Positions 1-11,181 of a DNA stretch of 64,000 bases are shown piece after piece (the stretch's first letter is position 1; each line of letters begins with the position of its first letter). Under the pieces are notes generated by a model. That model saw nothing but the letters and a program-made list of their open reading frames with translations. It searched no databases and was not told where the DNA came from. Source of the stretch: Trachythela sp. YZ-2020 (Eukaryota; Cnidaria; Anthozoa; Malacalcyonacea; Clavulariidae); assembly GCA_016169945.1 (NCBI GenBank), contig JADLSH010000036.1, positions 372,001 through 436,000 of the forward strand, in the 5' to 3' direction. Both the position numbers and the translations under genes were made by a program.

Positions 1-1293
1 GTTCGATGGGCATGCAAGAAGCTCAGAAAATACCTGCTTGGCGCTCCGAAATTTCGCATTGTTACGGATCACCGCCCGTTAACCTACATGTTTCACTAGT
101 TGTGTGGGGAGCTGCCACCTAGAGTTGAAAAGTTTGTCATGGACGTGCAGGAGTATGAGTATCAAGTTGTCTACCGTCCAGGAAAGACATGTATTGCGGA
201 TTACATGTCACGGCACCATGTCAAACGCGAGGGATCAAGTCGAGCATCCGAGATCGAAGCAGCCGTGCACAGTGTTATCGAGTCAGAATGTTGTCATGCC
301 CTAAACGAGCATAGAGCAGTGTCAGTTGTGGATATCAAAGAGGAAGGGGAAAGATGTGAGGTCTACCAGCGACTTATCAAAGCTGTCCAATCAGGGGACA
401 GCGACGATGATGGGGAACTGAAACCTTATTTCGCACCGGAAATCAAGCATGAGCTGAGCGTCATTGATGGAATTGTATGCAGAGGTTCCCGTGTTGTTGT
501 GCCTGTTGCTTTACAAAGCCAGGTTGTCGAACTGAGTCACAAAGCGCACCAAGGGATGAGCAAGACGAAGAATCTCCTGCGAACATTTTGTTGGTTCCCA
601 GGTATGGATAAAGCAGTGGAGACCCAGGTACGAGAATGCCTTCCATGCCAAGCCGTATTACCAGCAAGGAACGAACAGCCAGTCAAACCATCAGAGCTTC
701 CAAGGGGACCCTGGCAGTATGTAGAAATGGATTTCCAGGGCCCTTACCCTAACGGAGAGTATATCTTCATAATGATCGACCGCTACAGTCGATGGCCAGA
801 GATGGCGTTCTTCCGGAACGCACCTACTGCGAAGACTACAATAGCAGCCATGCACTCGATATTTGCAAACAAAGGTGTCCCAGAGGTGTGTCAATCGGAC
901 AATGGCTCACCATTCCAGTCACAAGAACTGGCACCACATACCTTATGCGTCGACGATACTGTAATCGTGAAGCAGAAAAAGACCAACAAGTTAACGCCAA
1001 CGTTCAACCCTACACCTCTACGCATTACTGGTGTCAATGGATCAATGATAACAGCTAGAGAGATCGACGGGACGTGGGCGACCACGCGGGATGCTTCTTA
1101 TTTCAGAAAGATCAAGAACAAACCGACCAAGGACGATGGAGTGACGAGTGACAGCGATACAGCAGACGAGAACGACGGAGCAGAACCTGAAGCTAAGGAG
1201 CGGGAAGTGCATGGAAATGGCCACGAACATATGCGACGGGAATCGCGGCGTAAAACTCGGATACTCGGGTATCTGAAGGACTATGGCATTTAG
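1..1293 (+). pseudogene. Ty3/Gypsy pol fragment (RNase H end, integrase), decayed
   Basis: The left edge enters the RNase H region of a Gypsy polyprotein: the motif TDHRPLTYMF is followed by an in-frame TAG near 97-99, then the tether motif VVYRPGK and the end motif YMSRHH. An integrase follows with an H2C2 zinc finger (H..H..C..C around 540-650) and core motifs MDFQGPYP (first Asp) and QSDNGSPF (second Asp). Straight after SDNGSPFQSQEL the frame jumps to a C-terminal motif (VDDTVIVKQKK), so the stretch that should carry the third catalytic Glu is deleted. The open frame ends at 1293, a few bases before a purine-rich tract and LTR. The element is 5' truncated by the window edge and cannot be functional. 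Confidence 0.9.
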
Positions 1294-1316
1294 GCTGGGT
1301 TGGGACATTTATATTT

Positions 1317-1328
1317 GGTTGGGAGAGA
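1317..1328 (+). other. Polypurine tract
   Basis: A purine-rich run (GGTTGGGAGAGA) abuts the TGTTGTAG start of the LTR, as expected for the plus-strand primer of an LTR retrotransposon. Confidence 0.6.
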
Positions 1329-1480
1329 TGTTGTAGTTTATTTGTACTCTTAGCGTATGGTATTTATGACTTTTGGCGTATGGTATATTTCGCCGTATGT
1401 TGTGTTTTCATATGATTAAAAGAAGTTGTACGCACACGTTGTTTGTGTTTATTTGATCCGTTTTGATCCGTATTACAACA
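1329..1480 (+). repeat. 3' LTR of the Gypsy element
   Basis: This 152-bp segment begins TGTTGTAG and ends ATTACAACA, giving the TG...CA ends and short inverted terminal repeat typical of LTRs. It follows the pol frame and polypurine tract directly. The 5' LTR lies outside the window, so the target duplication cannot be checked. Confidence 0.75.
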
Positions 1481-1483
1481 GTT

Positions 1484-3614
1484 AGTAAGGCAAATACAAT
1501 GAGTAATGATCGATACAAAGCATATAAGAATAAATTAAATCATTTAATAAGGATAGCAAAGTGAAATTATTACGTAAATAAATTCACCAGTGTGAAGAAC
1601 AATATAAAAGATACTTGGAAGCTAATAAATGAAGTCATAAGGAAGAAGAATGTCAAACGAACACTACCATCAACATTTAAAGTTGATGGCAGGAATGTTT
1701 CTGATTCAAATTTTGCCGACAAATTTTGCAAAAATTTAACTAATTTTGGTATCAATTTGGCAAATAAAATACCATTAGCTAGTACATCTTTTCATACATG
1801 CTTAGGTAAAAGTATTAAGGATTCCATATGGTTAAAACCTGCGACTCTGGCAGAACCTGTATGACGTTTAAATCTGGCAAAGCGCCGGGGTTCGACAACA
1901 TTCCCATGCATATTATTAAGAGTTATTTTATGTATATCTCTGAACCTTTACTGGATATAATTAATTTTTCTTTAACAAAGGAATATTTACAGATCAATTA
2001 AAAATAGCTAAATTAATTGCGATATTTAACACGAACAATCCTGAAATTTTTAGTAATTATAGACCCATACGCTTTTGTCCAATTTCTCAAAAGTCTTCGA
2101 GAGGTTAATGTATAACCGCTTAGTTGTTTTTGTTGAATGATTCAACATTCTGTACCATAATCAATTTGGATTCCGGAAGGGTCACTCAACTAGTCATGCT
2201 CTTGTTCATCTGATTAACAATATATCATAAGCAATTGACCGTCATGAAGTCACTGCTAGAGTATTCTTAGATTTATCAAAAGCATTTGATACATTAAATC
2301 ATGAAATATTATTTTCAAAACTTGAGCACGATGGTATTCGTGGATTAGCACTACAGTGAATAAAAAGCTACTTTTCTAACCGTAAGCAATTTGTACAGTA
2401 TAACAATGTTTCCTCATCTTTACAAACTATCAAATGCGGTGTGCCGCAAAGTTCTATGTTGGGACCGTTATGTTTTGTCCTTTATATCAACGACTTCCCA
2501 ATGTCTCAAATGTAATCGAAATTATATTGTTTTCAGACGATGCCAGTCTTTTTTATTCTCATTCGAGAATTCAGCAATTAAATGACACCTTGAATATTGA
2601 ACTGACGAAATTTGTTAATATGTTAATATGAAGAAGACCAATTATGCGGTTTTCAAATCTAAACAAAAAAGAATCAATACTGATTTGTCACTTTCGTTTA
2701 ACGGCAATCCACTTAAAAAAGAACATGTCATTAAATTCTAAGGGGTATTTATTGACGAAAATTTATCATGGACAGAACATATAGCCTTTATTTGCAAAAA
2801 GGTCTCTAAATCAGTAAGAATAATTTATGTAAATTGTTTATCAACCAAAACAAAGTTCATATTGTATTATACCTTAATTTATACTTATCTAACGTATTGT
2901 AATATTGTTTCGGCTTCTATTTATCCCTCCAACTTAAATCGACTACATTAATTTGATGCAAAAACACGCTGTGCGAGCAATTACAAATGCAAACTATCGT
3001 GCACATACAAAACCGTTATTTTCTCAGCTAAAATTACTGGATATCTACAAAATAAATACCTTTTGCTCAGCTAAATTTATGTTTCTGTATCATAACCATT
3101 TACTGCCATCGTCATTCTCCAAGTTATATACTACAGGTAGTCAAATCCATTCATATAACACAAGACATGCTGTTGATTACCGAACACATGCTTGTAGAAC
3201 GAATATAGAACAGTTCACTATTTTATTTCAAGGACCAAAACTGCGGAATTCATTACCAAAAAAATATTGCTAACTCAGAGACTCTTCGTTGTTTCAGGAT
3301 CAGAATGCTTGAAATATGATATAATCAACAAAACTAAGCTAACCACATCTATCTATATATAATACTAAATATTCTTGTCCTACCTAATTAAAAATTAATA
3401 CAATCATTATATCATTTCTACAATCCCTATTATGAGGTGGCCTCCATTGTACAAGCCTTGTGGTTTCTGGAGGTCTCCTCGCCATTGATACACTTTTATG
3501 TTTTCCTTTTAATTATCTACTTATATATACGTTATCTTATATATATATATTCTTTCCTTCTGCTGTATGTATACATATGTAAATTTGTATGGAAAATTCT
3601 AATAATAATAATAA
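1484..3614 (+). mobile_element. Decayed LINE (reverse transcriptase part and 3' end)
   Basis: Conceptual reading in all three plus frames gives a non-LTR reverse transcriptase interrupted by many stops and frameshifts. Visible pieces are a linker region (1592-1864), the RT motif FKSGKAPGFDNIP near 1865, GFRKGHSTSHAL near 2170, FLDLSKAFDTLNHEI near 2265, a catalytic-box relative FSDDASLFYSH near 2530, and the post-RT motif HAVRAITNANYRAHTKPL near 2960. The copy ends with a short (AAT)n tail at 3599-3614, the usual 3' end of such LINEs. It is inserted between the Gypsy LTR and a Penelope fragment. It resembles the better preserved LINE at 47700-52030. The endonuclease is missing, so the copy is 5' truncated and dead. 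Confidence 0.82.
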
Positions 3615-3990
3615 TGCTGTTACTGACGATGCTAAACAGCTTGTTGCCAGACTCTTCAAAACTGGAGATCACAGTCTTTCAGACATGAACAATTGAACTC
3701 TCTGTCCCATTTCAGATAGCAATGATAGCCGGAGGAGACAAGAAATGCGTCTCATTTCTCGACTTGGCACCATTCATCATTTCGATATCAATGAGCTTTT
3801 CTCATACATTTAACTATTATCTTCCCATGCCCGCCATCAGCAGATATGGATAGATATTCTACACCTTACCTCATACAGAGTTTCATAATTTCTCCAATTC
3901 ATATTTTTGCGACATTCTTTCCATATTAATATATTTTGTACTGTGATTTCCCTATTTTGTTCATACTTTGTTTTGACTATTCAATGTGTG
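3615..3990 (+). mobile_element. Penelope-like element fragment (GIY-YIG C-terminus and 3' UTR)
   Basis: The sequence aligns by eye with 56020-56395. Both contain the motif for VTDDAKQ.VAR.F.TG.HS.SDM, the C-terminal half of a GIY-YIG endonuclease of Penelope-like retroelements, followed by a shared 3' UTR with a TTTGTTTTGACTA-like end. This copy has a stop just after the SDM motif and begins abruptly at the tail of the upstream LINE, which probably inserted into it. Confidence 0.7.
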
Positions 3991-4036
3991 TTTAAGTCAT
4001 CAAAAATGCCATCAACGTTTAAGCTGACTGCTGTTT

Positions 4037-4740
4037 TCAATGACAAAACATACGTCGTTCTGGAAATCTAATTAACATTTCAAAATCGTCATACCGTATT
4101 GCAACTGCGGGTTGGGGGAAATTTGCTTGCTGGTACGTTATAATGATCAAATTTCCCATATAACAGCTCTTCAAATTTGAAAACTTTGATGTAAGTTTGC
4201 ACGTTGAGTATATTTTAAAACACCAACATATTATTTGCATATCTTCAAACAAAAGATCCGCCTCTAAGTCACGGTTTCCGAGTTATTGAGTGATATATAG
4301 GGAACACATAATGCGTTCTTTGTGTATGTTTTGAGGTAAGAATAGTTGAAAACGTGTAAGTCTCATATTTACCTCCCATTATTGAACAACACAAGAGATA
4401 AAATATATAAAACCATAACACACGTTTTATTAAATAACACCAAACGTGAGACAAAAATATCATAAAATACCTTCCTACCTGTAAGACATTTCAAGCAGTA
4501 AGTTGTTGACCAGAATATAGCTTTTTTGACTATCCCTTCTTCATGGCAGCTACTGGTAAGATATTTTCCGGTTTCGTACCACCTCCTTTGCACTGGCCTT
4601 GCTACAACCGGTCGTAAAATAGATGACATGGTGGACACTTTTCCAGTCGGTGGCCATGCACCTGTCTTCTTTGCAGACACATATGCTTTGCAGTGGTAGC
4701 AATTCTCCTTCTCCTAGATAAAATCTTAGACTCTTCTAAT
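4037..4740 (-). repeat. Dispersed repeat 'family X', left half
   Basis: From about 4085 the sequence matches 57404-58020 at many positions, for example the shared block CCCATATAACAGCTCTTCAAA and the ATATATAGGGAACA block. On the minus strand both copies can be read as a degenerate protein sharing CLTGRKVFYDIFVSR, so the family is probably a dead DNA-transposon or gene remnant. The copy is interrupted at 4740/4741 by the foldback element, and its continuation is found at 9652-9835. See the 57404-58970 copy for the coding side. Confidence 0.7.
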
Positions 4741-5951
4741 TAGTCTAGGACCTGTATAGGAGTTTGTATGCGTTTCATTTAGCACAGGAAATCTCAACTG
4801 TTTTAGGGTAAAATGACCATGGCGGTCAACATGGCATATGTGACAAAACCTGAATCCGGGACGAAAGTCCTGAAAATGACCCCGCCCTGAAACGGCAGTG
4901 CCGACATAGCTCTAACTTCCGAAAAGCAAAAGCGACAGCCTTTCTGAAGTGCTTATAGTGTTTATAAGGGTTGCTTTTACGGGTGGTTATTGGAAGGAAA
5001 AATTTGTCTAAGCATAATATTTTACAAGAAAATGACCATGCACCACCCCAGGTCAACTGCTAATTATCCATGAAATCACTAATATACCTGGCAGAGATTA
5101 AATTTTCTTATTTCCTAAAAATTTTTATCATGGGATGAAAAACTATGCTTAATTTAATATAATTATTGTAGATTTCATAAGGATTGACATTGTTCTGTTT
5201 AAATATAATACATTTTTTTTCACTTACCCCCCACCAAAACACGATTTCAGCCATACTTTGACGTCTTGTTTGCTTTTTATCGCCGAGTCTCGCAAGTATC
5301 ATCCAATTGTTGTACTTTTACATAATGATAGATGGCTAAAGAAGATTTCAACCAAGTTTCGTCAAGTTTTGAAGAAGTGCAGTGTATTTTATCTTCGATA
5401 TTGTGTCCTTCTATATTTCGTCAAATATGCCGCATTGCAATGCCTCGCCGCTTCTCTGCACGATAAATGCCACTTCTTCGTCTTCATAATATTATGTATT
5501 TAGATTACAGTATCCAAGAGTACTTCATTGTAGAATAGCCCCAATCGAAAAATTGAAATCATTAGTTGCACATGAAAGGAAAAAACCTCTCATAACACAT
5601 TTAGGATCAGAATCAAAAACACAAGTTTAAAAATAATTTGAAAGTCACGCGCAATCTTCGCGAAAACTCCTCGTGGGCTACTTGACAGTGGGGGGGACAT
5701 ATTTTCACGAAACGTTTGTTCGCCACCACAGCACAGCAACCAAGTAAATATATTATATTTATTGTATATCATTATGATTTATGATAAAAACAATAAATAT
5801 TTGCGTATTTTTGCCGTATTTTCTGGATTCCTTTGAACGTTAACTACAAGAAAATCCGAGGTCTTTTGCACCGTCATTTCAAGGGTATTCTATACAGATA
5901 TGTACGTTTCAGCTTTCAGACCTCAGTTTCTTTTAAAATACTCTGTCTCTG
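4741..5951 (+). repeat. Left arm of the foldback element
   Basis: Reverse complement of 8448-9651. Landmarks shared with the other arm are the AACATGGCATATGTG block near 4828, the MAEIVFWWG-coding block near 5240 and a CGAAACGTTTGTTCGCCACC block near 5708. The 7 differences counted over 195 bp imply roughly 96% arm identity there. Confidence 0.88.
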
Positions 5952-5967
5952 ACATAGGCCTGCTCTG

Positions 5968-6085
5968 GGATCTTAACTCGCCTTAAATCGCCTTAAATCG
6001 CCCTAACTCGCCTTAAATCGCGGATAAAAATTGGCAACAATTCTCTTAAATCGCTTAAACTCGCACTAAATCGCCTAAACTCGCC
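5968..6085. repeat. Left subterminal repeat array (TTAAATCGCC-type)
   Basis: At least eight imperfect 10-bp units of the form TTAA(A/C)TCGCC follow the terminal repeat on this strand. The matching array at the other end of the element is at 8213-8325 and ends in inverse orientation. Such subterminal arrays are typically transposase-binding sites. Confidence 0.8.
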
Positions 6086-8212
6086 AACCAAATTAAAATG
6101 CTGAAAATAGTAAATACTATATACAGTGTAAACACCCTTTCAATTCCCCAGGAGAGGGGGGTTCTGGTTGTTTATTTCAGATAAGATTAGGAGTGCGCTT
6201 ATCCGAGGGGGCTTGCTGGAGAGAGGAGGCTTAGCCGAAACAAGGGAAGTTACATGCTTATTGATAAAAGCCGAAAACACAGTAATGCACTAGTAATTGG
6301 AAAGCCACGCACCCCCCTACCCAGGGAACAGCGGACATTAGATAAAGGTTGTGTCCTAAATCATTCTAATCCCCAACCTATACATGGCCTTCTTACTAGT
6401 CTAAACATGACTAAAGTCCCCCGCTACCCGGGCACCAAAAATGAAGGCTACCATAATAATTTTACCCAATTTTGATCATTGGAGGCCAAACATGCAATCC
6501 AAAACTTTGCCAAAGTAGGTAAATATTTTGCATTTTGTCTGTTAGCTGTATCTTGCAATTTATACAAAGTCAAATAATACATTATCCTGTAAAAGCTATT
6601 TTTAGTAAAACAATGTCTATAGAGTATAGGGTAAATGTCGATGAACAAGGCTTAATAATACATCTCGAACAGACGAATTCCCACTGATTCCCAGCCCATA
6701 ATCCCTGGCCATCATGACACATATCTAACGTACGCTGTCTAATGCCCTGAGTAGTAGTACCCAGGCATAACAGATAGGCTAATCTGCAAATAAATTCCCG
6801 CTATTTCCCGGCATGTCCTGGATAGGGGGGTGCGAGGCTTTCCATGACTGGTGCATAAGTTACATACTATCAAGCTTATAGGTATATAATATGACATAGG
6901 AACCCTTATATTCAAACAGAAAAAAGTCAGGATGGCAAGAATCAGTCTGTTTTCAACTATCTATTTCGATAAGTATAATTAATATGCCAATATTGTGATA
7001 TGAACTTCCAGAACAATTCATAAATTGTTTCGTTTTCCTTTATTGAAAATAGTGCGGGGCCTATAAATTACAGGGAAGAGGGCTTATCAACTTTCGAAAT
7101 TTTAAGTGACGGTAAACTGATACTTTTAATAATTCCGACGGCCTTATATACAAGTGCTGAATTGCAGTGCCTGTAGTGCACAACATTTAATATTTTATAT
7201 CAACAGTGTTCAAACTTACATAAATTGATAAACCACAGCATGATCCTGGTCAACTTTTATAGTCAGCATTGTCCGGTTCATATCGTCTTATATAAAGATC
7301 CATTATCGTTTTAATAACCGAGGTTTAACATTTTTAGCGTACGATCTTGGGTCGATAACAAAACCTGGCATTAAATACTTCATGTTAGCCACTGCGGGGA
7401 GGGAGCCTTCTCTCAGGCTATCCAGCGGAAATTTATTATTCAAGTCTGGGAAACTTTATATAAACTAAATTTTAACATTACTACATTAGTGAATTTTTAT
7501 AAATACAGTAAAATAAAATACTGCACTTTATATATTGAGAAGAATTAAAATAAATACCAATCAATGTTGAGTTTTACTTATTAAATGAACACATGGAAAT
7601 GAAATTCTATATTTGCAACGTAAATTCAAGCTTATTTGGTAAGTTTATAACACATATGTAAATTCGTTTGAATATTAAACTACAATGTATTGCCACATTG
7701 GAACATGCATGGTCACAGTTTTAATATATTCTGTACCCTTGGAATTTCCAAGATATTGACAAGGCATTCATGCATTTGGAAATTCTCAAAATATAGGATA
7801 GCAACCCCATAGGATGCACTAAATCTTCTCGTTCCTACATTCCAGCCACAACCCTGATTTTTTAGATTTCCAATTGATTGTGGTTCCAGGACTGAACTTA
7901 GTAATAGGTATTAGTATGCAATTCAATTTAAAAATACATGTTATTATATACTGGTTTATGTTCTTCATTGTATTAATTCCAGCAATTTGTTGGTATAACC
8001 TTAAAATTAGTAATACGGCAAAATAACAAGCTAATTAATAATAAGTTTCAACTGGGTCTTGTTTACATGACAGTCTAACCAGACCCCCTGGGGGTGTGAG
8101 GGGGGGAGTGGTGCTCTTTCAAAATACATTTACTATGCACTATTAATTATGTGTTATTACTGTATTTTGCTTAAAGTACTATACTTGCATATTTAATTAC
8201 CATGTATTTTTT

Positions 8213-8325
8213 CTTAAATCGCCCTAAAACGCCTTAAAACGCATTACCTAAAAGTTGTGTTTTTTCTTAAATCGCCTAAACTCGCCTTAACTCGCATTAT
8301 CTCGCGGCGAGTTAAGGCGAGTTAA
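8213..8325. repeat. Right subterminal repeat array
   Basis: Units such as TTAAATCGCC, CTTAAAACGCC and TTAACTCGC are repeated. The last units run as GGCGAGTTAAGGCGAGTTAA, the reverse complement of the left end. Confidence 0.78.
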
Positions 8326-8447
8326 GATCCCAGAGCAGGCCTCTGACATTGCCAGCCTGATTTGATATTGTTGGAACTGTACAGATATAGTGGTAACTGA
8401 AAGAATATTTTGACATCTGTCAAAAGTATATTTTGACTTGCGATTTC

Positions 8448-9651
8448 AGAGAAAGAGTAAAGAAACTGAGGTCTGAGACCTGAAACGTACATATCTGTAT
8501 AGAATACCCTTGAAATGACGGTGCAAAAGCCCCTCGGATTTTGTTGTAGTTAACGCTTAAGGGAATCCAGAAAATACGCAAAAATACGCAAATATTTATT
8601 GTTTTTATCATAAATCATAAAAATCCAATAAATATAATATATTTACTTGGGTTCTGTCACTTCTGTGGTGGCGAACAAACGTTTCGTGAAAATATTGCCC
8701 CCCCTGTCAAGTAGCCCACGAGGAGTTTCCGCGAAGATTGCGCGTGACTTTCAAATTATTTTTAAACTTATGTTTTTGAGTCTGATCCTAAATGTGTTAT
8801 GGGAGGTTTTTTCCTTTCAAGTGCAAGTGTAATGTTTTCAATTTTTCGATTGGGACTATTCTACAATGAAGTACTCTTGGATACTGTAATTTAAATACAT
8901 ATGAAGACGAAGAAGTGGCATTTATCGGGAAAAGAAGCGGCGAAGCATTGCAATGGCCGCATATTTGACGAAATATAGAAGGACACAATACCGAAGATAA
9001 AATACACTGCACTGCTTCAAAAGTTGACGAAACTTGGTTGAAATCTTCTTTATTCATCTATCATTATGTAAAAGTACAACAATTGGATGATACTTGCGAG
9101 ACTCGGCGATAAAAAGGAAACAAGATGGCAAAATATGGCTGAAATCGTGTTTTGGTGGGGGGTAAGTGAAATAAAATGTATTATATTTAAACAGAACAAT
9201 GTCAATCCTTATGAAATCTACAATAATTATATTAAATTAAGCATAGTTTTTCATCCCATGATAAAACTTTTTAGAAAATAAGAAAATTTAATCTCTGCCA
9301 GGTATATTAATTGTTTCATGCATAATTAGCAGTTGACCTGGGGTGGTGCATGATCATTTTCTTGTAAAATATTATACTTAGAAGACAATTTTTTCCTTCC
9401 AATAACCACCCCTAAAAGCAACTCTTCTAAACACTATAAGGACTTCAGAAAGGCTGTCGCTTTTTCTTTTCGGAAGTTAGAGCTATGTCGGCACTGCCGT
9501 TTCAGGTTGGGGTCATTTTCAGGACTTTCGTCCCGGATTCAGGTTTTGGCACATATGCCATGTTGACCGCCATGGTCATTTTACCCTAAAACAGTTGAGA
9601 TTGCTTGTGCTAAATGAAATGCACACAAACTCCTATACAGGTCCTAGACTA
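8448..9651 (-). repeat. Right arm of the foldback element
   Basis: Reverse complement of 4741-5951. It ends at CTCCTATACAGGTCCTAGA followed by CTA and the flanking AAT, after which family X sequence resumes. Confidence 0.88.
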
Positions 9652-9835
9652 AATTTAAACCCTTGCTTCTGGTTGTTGATTGTTTTGACCATTTTGATTG
9701 CATCCTTCTCTTCCATCGAACCGTGCACCAGCGTGATTTATGTAGAATTTGTTGGCTGTTTTGGTTTAACTCTCCAAACTGTCCAGAGACCGGGAATTTC
9801 CTCTAACTGAAGGCATTTTCGTTTACTGTGTGCAT
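9652..9835 (-). repeat. Family X, right half
   Basis: Matches 58025-58175: both contain GATTGCATC...CTCTTCCATCGAACC and TTTATGTAGAATTTGTT...CTGTTTTGG followed by GTCCAGAGACC. With 4037-4740 it reconstitutes one family X copy split by the foldback element. Homology fades near 9835. Confidence 0.72.
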
Positions 9836-9963
9836 ATATATAAATAGGTGTGAATAAATTGATTTGAAATTAATCAGATTGCAATAAAATGGTCTTGTTT
9901 TAATTCATATCTTGGGTTGTAATCTAAAGATATATATACTTTTTAAATTAACTGCAAGTGAAG

Positions 9964-9990
9964 ATGTTGCTAAAGGAACGAAAGCACCAG
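9964..9990 (+). CDS. Exon Z: short linker exon before the first visible PA14 domain
   Basis: A 27-nt exon between an AG acceptor (GTGAAG) and a GTAAAAG donor. In the required phase it encodes VAKGTKAP and splices to exon A to give APESVVTFEKW. Its phase (1/1) equals that of linker exons D and D', which occupy the same place before the later domains. The choice of acceptor rests on phase matching, because another AG lies 5 nt upstream. Confidence 0.5.
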
Positions 9991-10094
9991 GTAAAAGAAA
10001 CGACTAATGTGGTAAAGCAAGTAATTCTAAATAATTATTGGAAAATGTTAGTATGACTGTATGGTCTTAAGAATTTATTGAATTTTCCTTGCAG

Positions 10095-10267
10095 AAAGTG
10101 TTGTAACGTTTGAAAAGTGGTTAAACATTCCGGGCAATGCACTCTCAAGTCTATTAATCAATCCACGTTTCCCCTTGCAACCAGATTATTCAACTAAGAT
10201 CGGAAATCTTGCTCAACCGCAGAACATTGCTGAAAATTTTGGTGCAAGACTTACAACTTACTACATG
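10095..10267 (+). CDS. Exon A: N-terminal third of PA14 domain 1
   Basis: A 173-nt exon between CTTGCAG and GTAAGT, encoding VTFEKWLNIPGNALSSL...NPRFP...ENFGARLTTYYM. It carries the PA14 opening pattern: Trp, IPG, an N-P-R-F/Y-P turn and Y/F-G-x-R-L-x-x-Y. It is homologous to exons E and E' but lies outside the tandem duplication and is more diverged. It ends in phase 0 after Met. Confidence 0.85.
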
Positions 10268-11035
10268 GTAAGTAGTTGTTTTAAGCTAATCCACAGGATA
10301 TGTTCCAGACTGCTGTAGTATGATCTGAATATATACATGTTACATCAATAACCATCCACACAAAGTACTATATGGGTATAGTTTAATTATTTAAGTATCG
10401 TAAAATAAAGTTATTGAGAGAAAGTAAAGCTTCATGTGGTGTTTTTGTGTTTTATCAAGAAAATTACCAAAATTGACAAATTATATCAACTTGTTAAATA
10501 AGTATGGTTCACTAGCACTCATAGCGGGCTTTCCATCTACATGGTACTACCAGTCATAGCAGACTTTTTTCCTTGTTTTGGTAGAAAAATTAGGCCAAAA
10601 TGGACCTTCTCCTAATTTGATCCAGATTTTCGGGCCAGATCAGTCACCCAAAGTTTTGTATTTCATTTAACAATTTAATCAATCTGACCAGTCTGACCCT
10701 GTTAATAGAAAGCACCCAGCTAACAAAACTAAGGGGTAGCTAACAAAACATAACGTTAAGTATGCTCTTTTGTCTTTGAAGATGTGGACGTATGGTGACG
10801 TCACTGGTTGTACAGAAAAATAGATAAAAGTTGTAAATAAAACTCTACAGAGACATCACTGAGGTGGCAAATTCGTTTCTAAATCCAGGACATTTTTACA
10901 CCTCACGTCCACGTTTTCAAAGGTCAAAGGCAGTTTTTCAATGCTTAGTGCAAACTTTAAGCTAGCTGTCATACATACTGTACTATAAAGTATACAGTAC
11001 ATCGCGGGTATGCAGTATTTTTGCTTAATTTTTAG

Positions 11036-11181
11036 GCTCCGCGTACAGGAACATATACATTCTATGTTGCTGGTGATAATCAATGTCGGTTGTCACTTAG
11101 CAGTGATGAGAAGCCAGAGAACCTGAAAATCCTTGTGTGGTTCCCTCAAGGTGGATGGACTAGTCTAAACAACTTCAATCG
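11036..11181 (+). CDS. Exon B: middle third of PA14 domain 1 (duplicate copy 1)
   Basis: A 146-nt exon after TTTTTAG and before GTATGT. It encodes APRTGTYTFYVAGDNQCRL..SSDEKPENLK, the AP.TG.Y.FY.AGDN...LS core hairpin of PA14, and ends NNFNR. It differs from copy B' (19826-19971) by Gly/Arg and Leu/Pro near the end. It belongs to the duplicated block. Confidence 0.87.

Larger units (their letters stand above)
5957..8341. mobile_element. hAT-like non-autonomous DNA transposon nested in the foldback spacer
   Basis: The ends are inverted copies of GGCCTGCTCTGGGATCTTAA. The 8-bp sequence TCTGACAT occurs at 5948-5955 (with one extra A before the element) and again at 8342-8349, so an 8-bp target duplication is supported, as in hAT elements. 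Both ends carry arrays of a roughly 10-bp motif TTAAATCGCC/TTAACTCGCC. The 2.1-kb interior is AT-rich with no open frame resembling a transposase. It also holds a small internal inverted repeat around 6275-6325 and 6805-6865. Probably a non-autonomous derivative; 8-bp duplications also occur in P elements, so the superfamily is not certain. Confidence 0.75.
4741..9651. mobile_element. Foldback-type element with ~1.2-kb inverted arms
   Basis: The left arm (4741-5951) is the reverse complement of the right arm (8448-9651) over essentially their whole length. The outer ends are TAGTCTAGGACCTG and its complement, flanked on both sides by AAT, a possible 3-bp target duplication. Before the internal hAT-like insertion the two arms were separated by only about 100 bp, so the unit would fold into a near-complete hairpin. 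It lies inside family X: the paralog at 57990-58022 runs through the same point without this insertion. No transposase is visible. A 195-bp open frame in both arms differs at 7 positions, 6 of them amino-acid changing, which argues that the arms are non-coding. Confidence 0.85.

Noticed and set aside
8054..8110. G/C-run and the words CCCCCTGGGGG as a regulatory site
   Set aside because: Simple low-complexity context inside a transposon interior; no supporting structure.
5108..9281. 64-codon ORF present in both foldback arms (5108-5302 minus, 9087-9281 plus) suggesting a conserved small protein
   Set aside because: Seven nucleotide differences between the arms include six amino-acid changes and one silent change, so there is no sign of purifying selection. 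The similarity is explained by the inverted repeat.
10856..11083. 75-codon minus-strand ORF identical in both tandem copies (also 19646-19873)
   Set aside because: It overlaps intron and exon B on the opposite strand. Identity is due to the recent duplication, and no homology or codon signal was seen.
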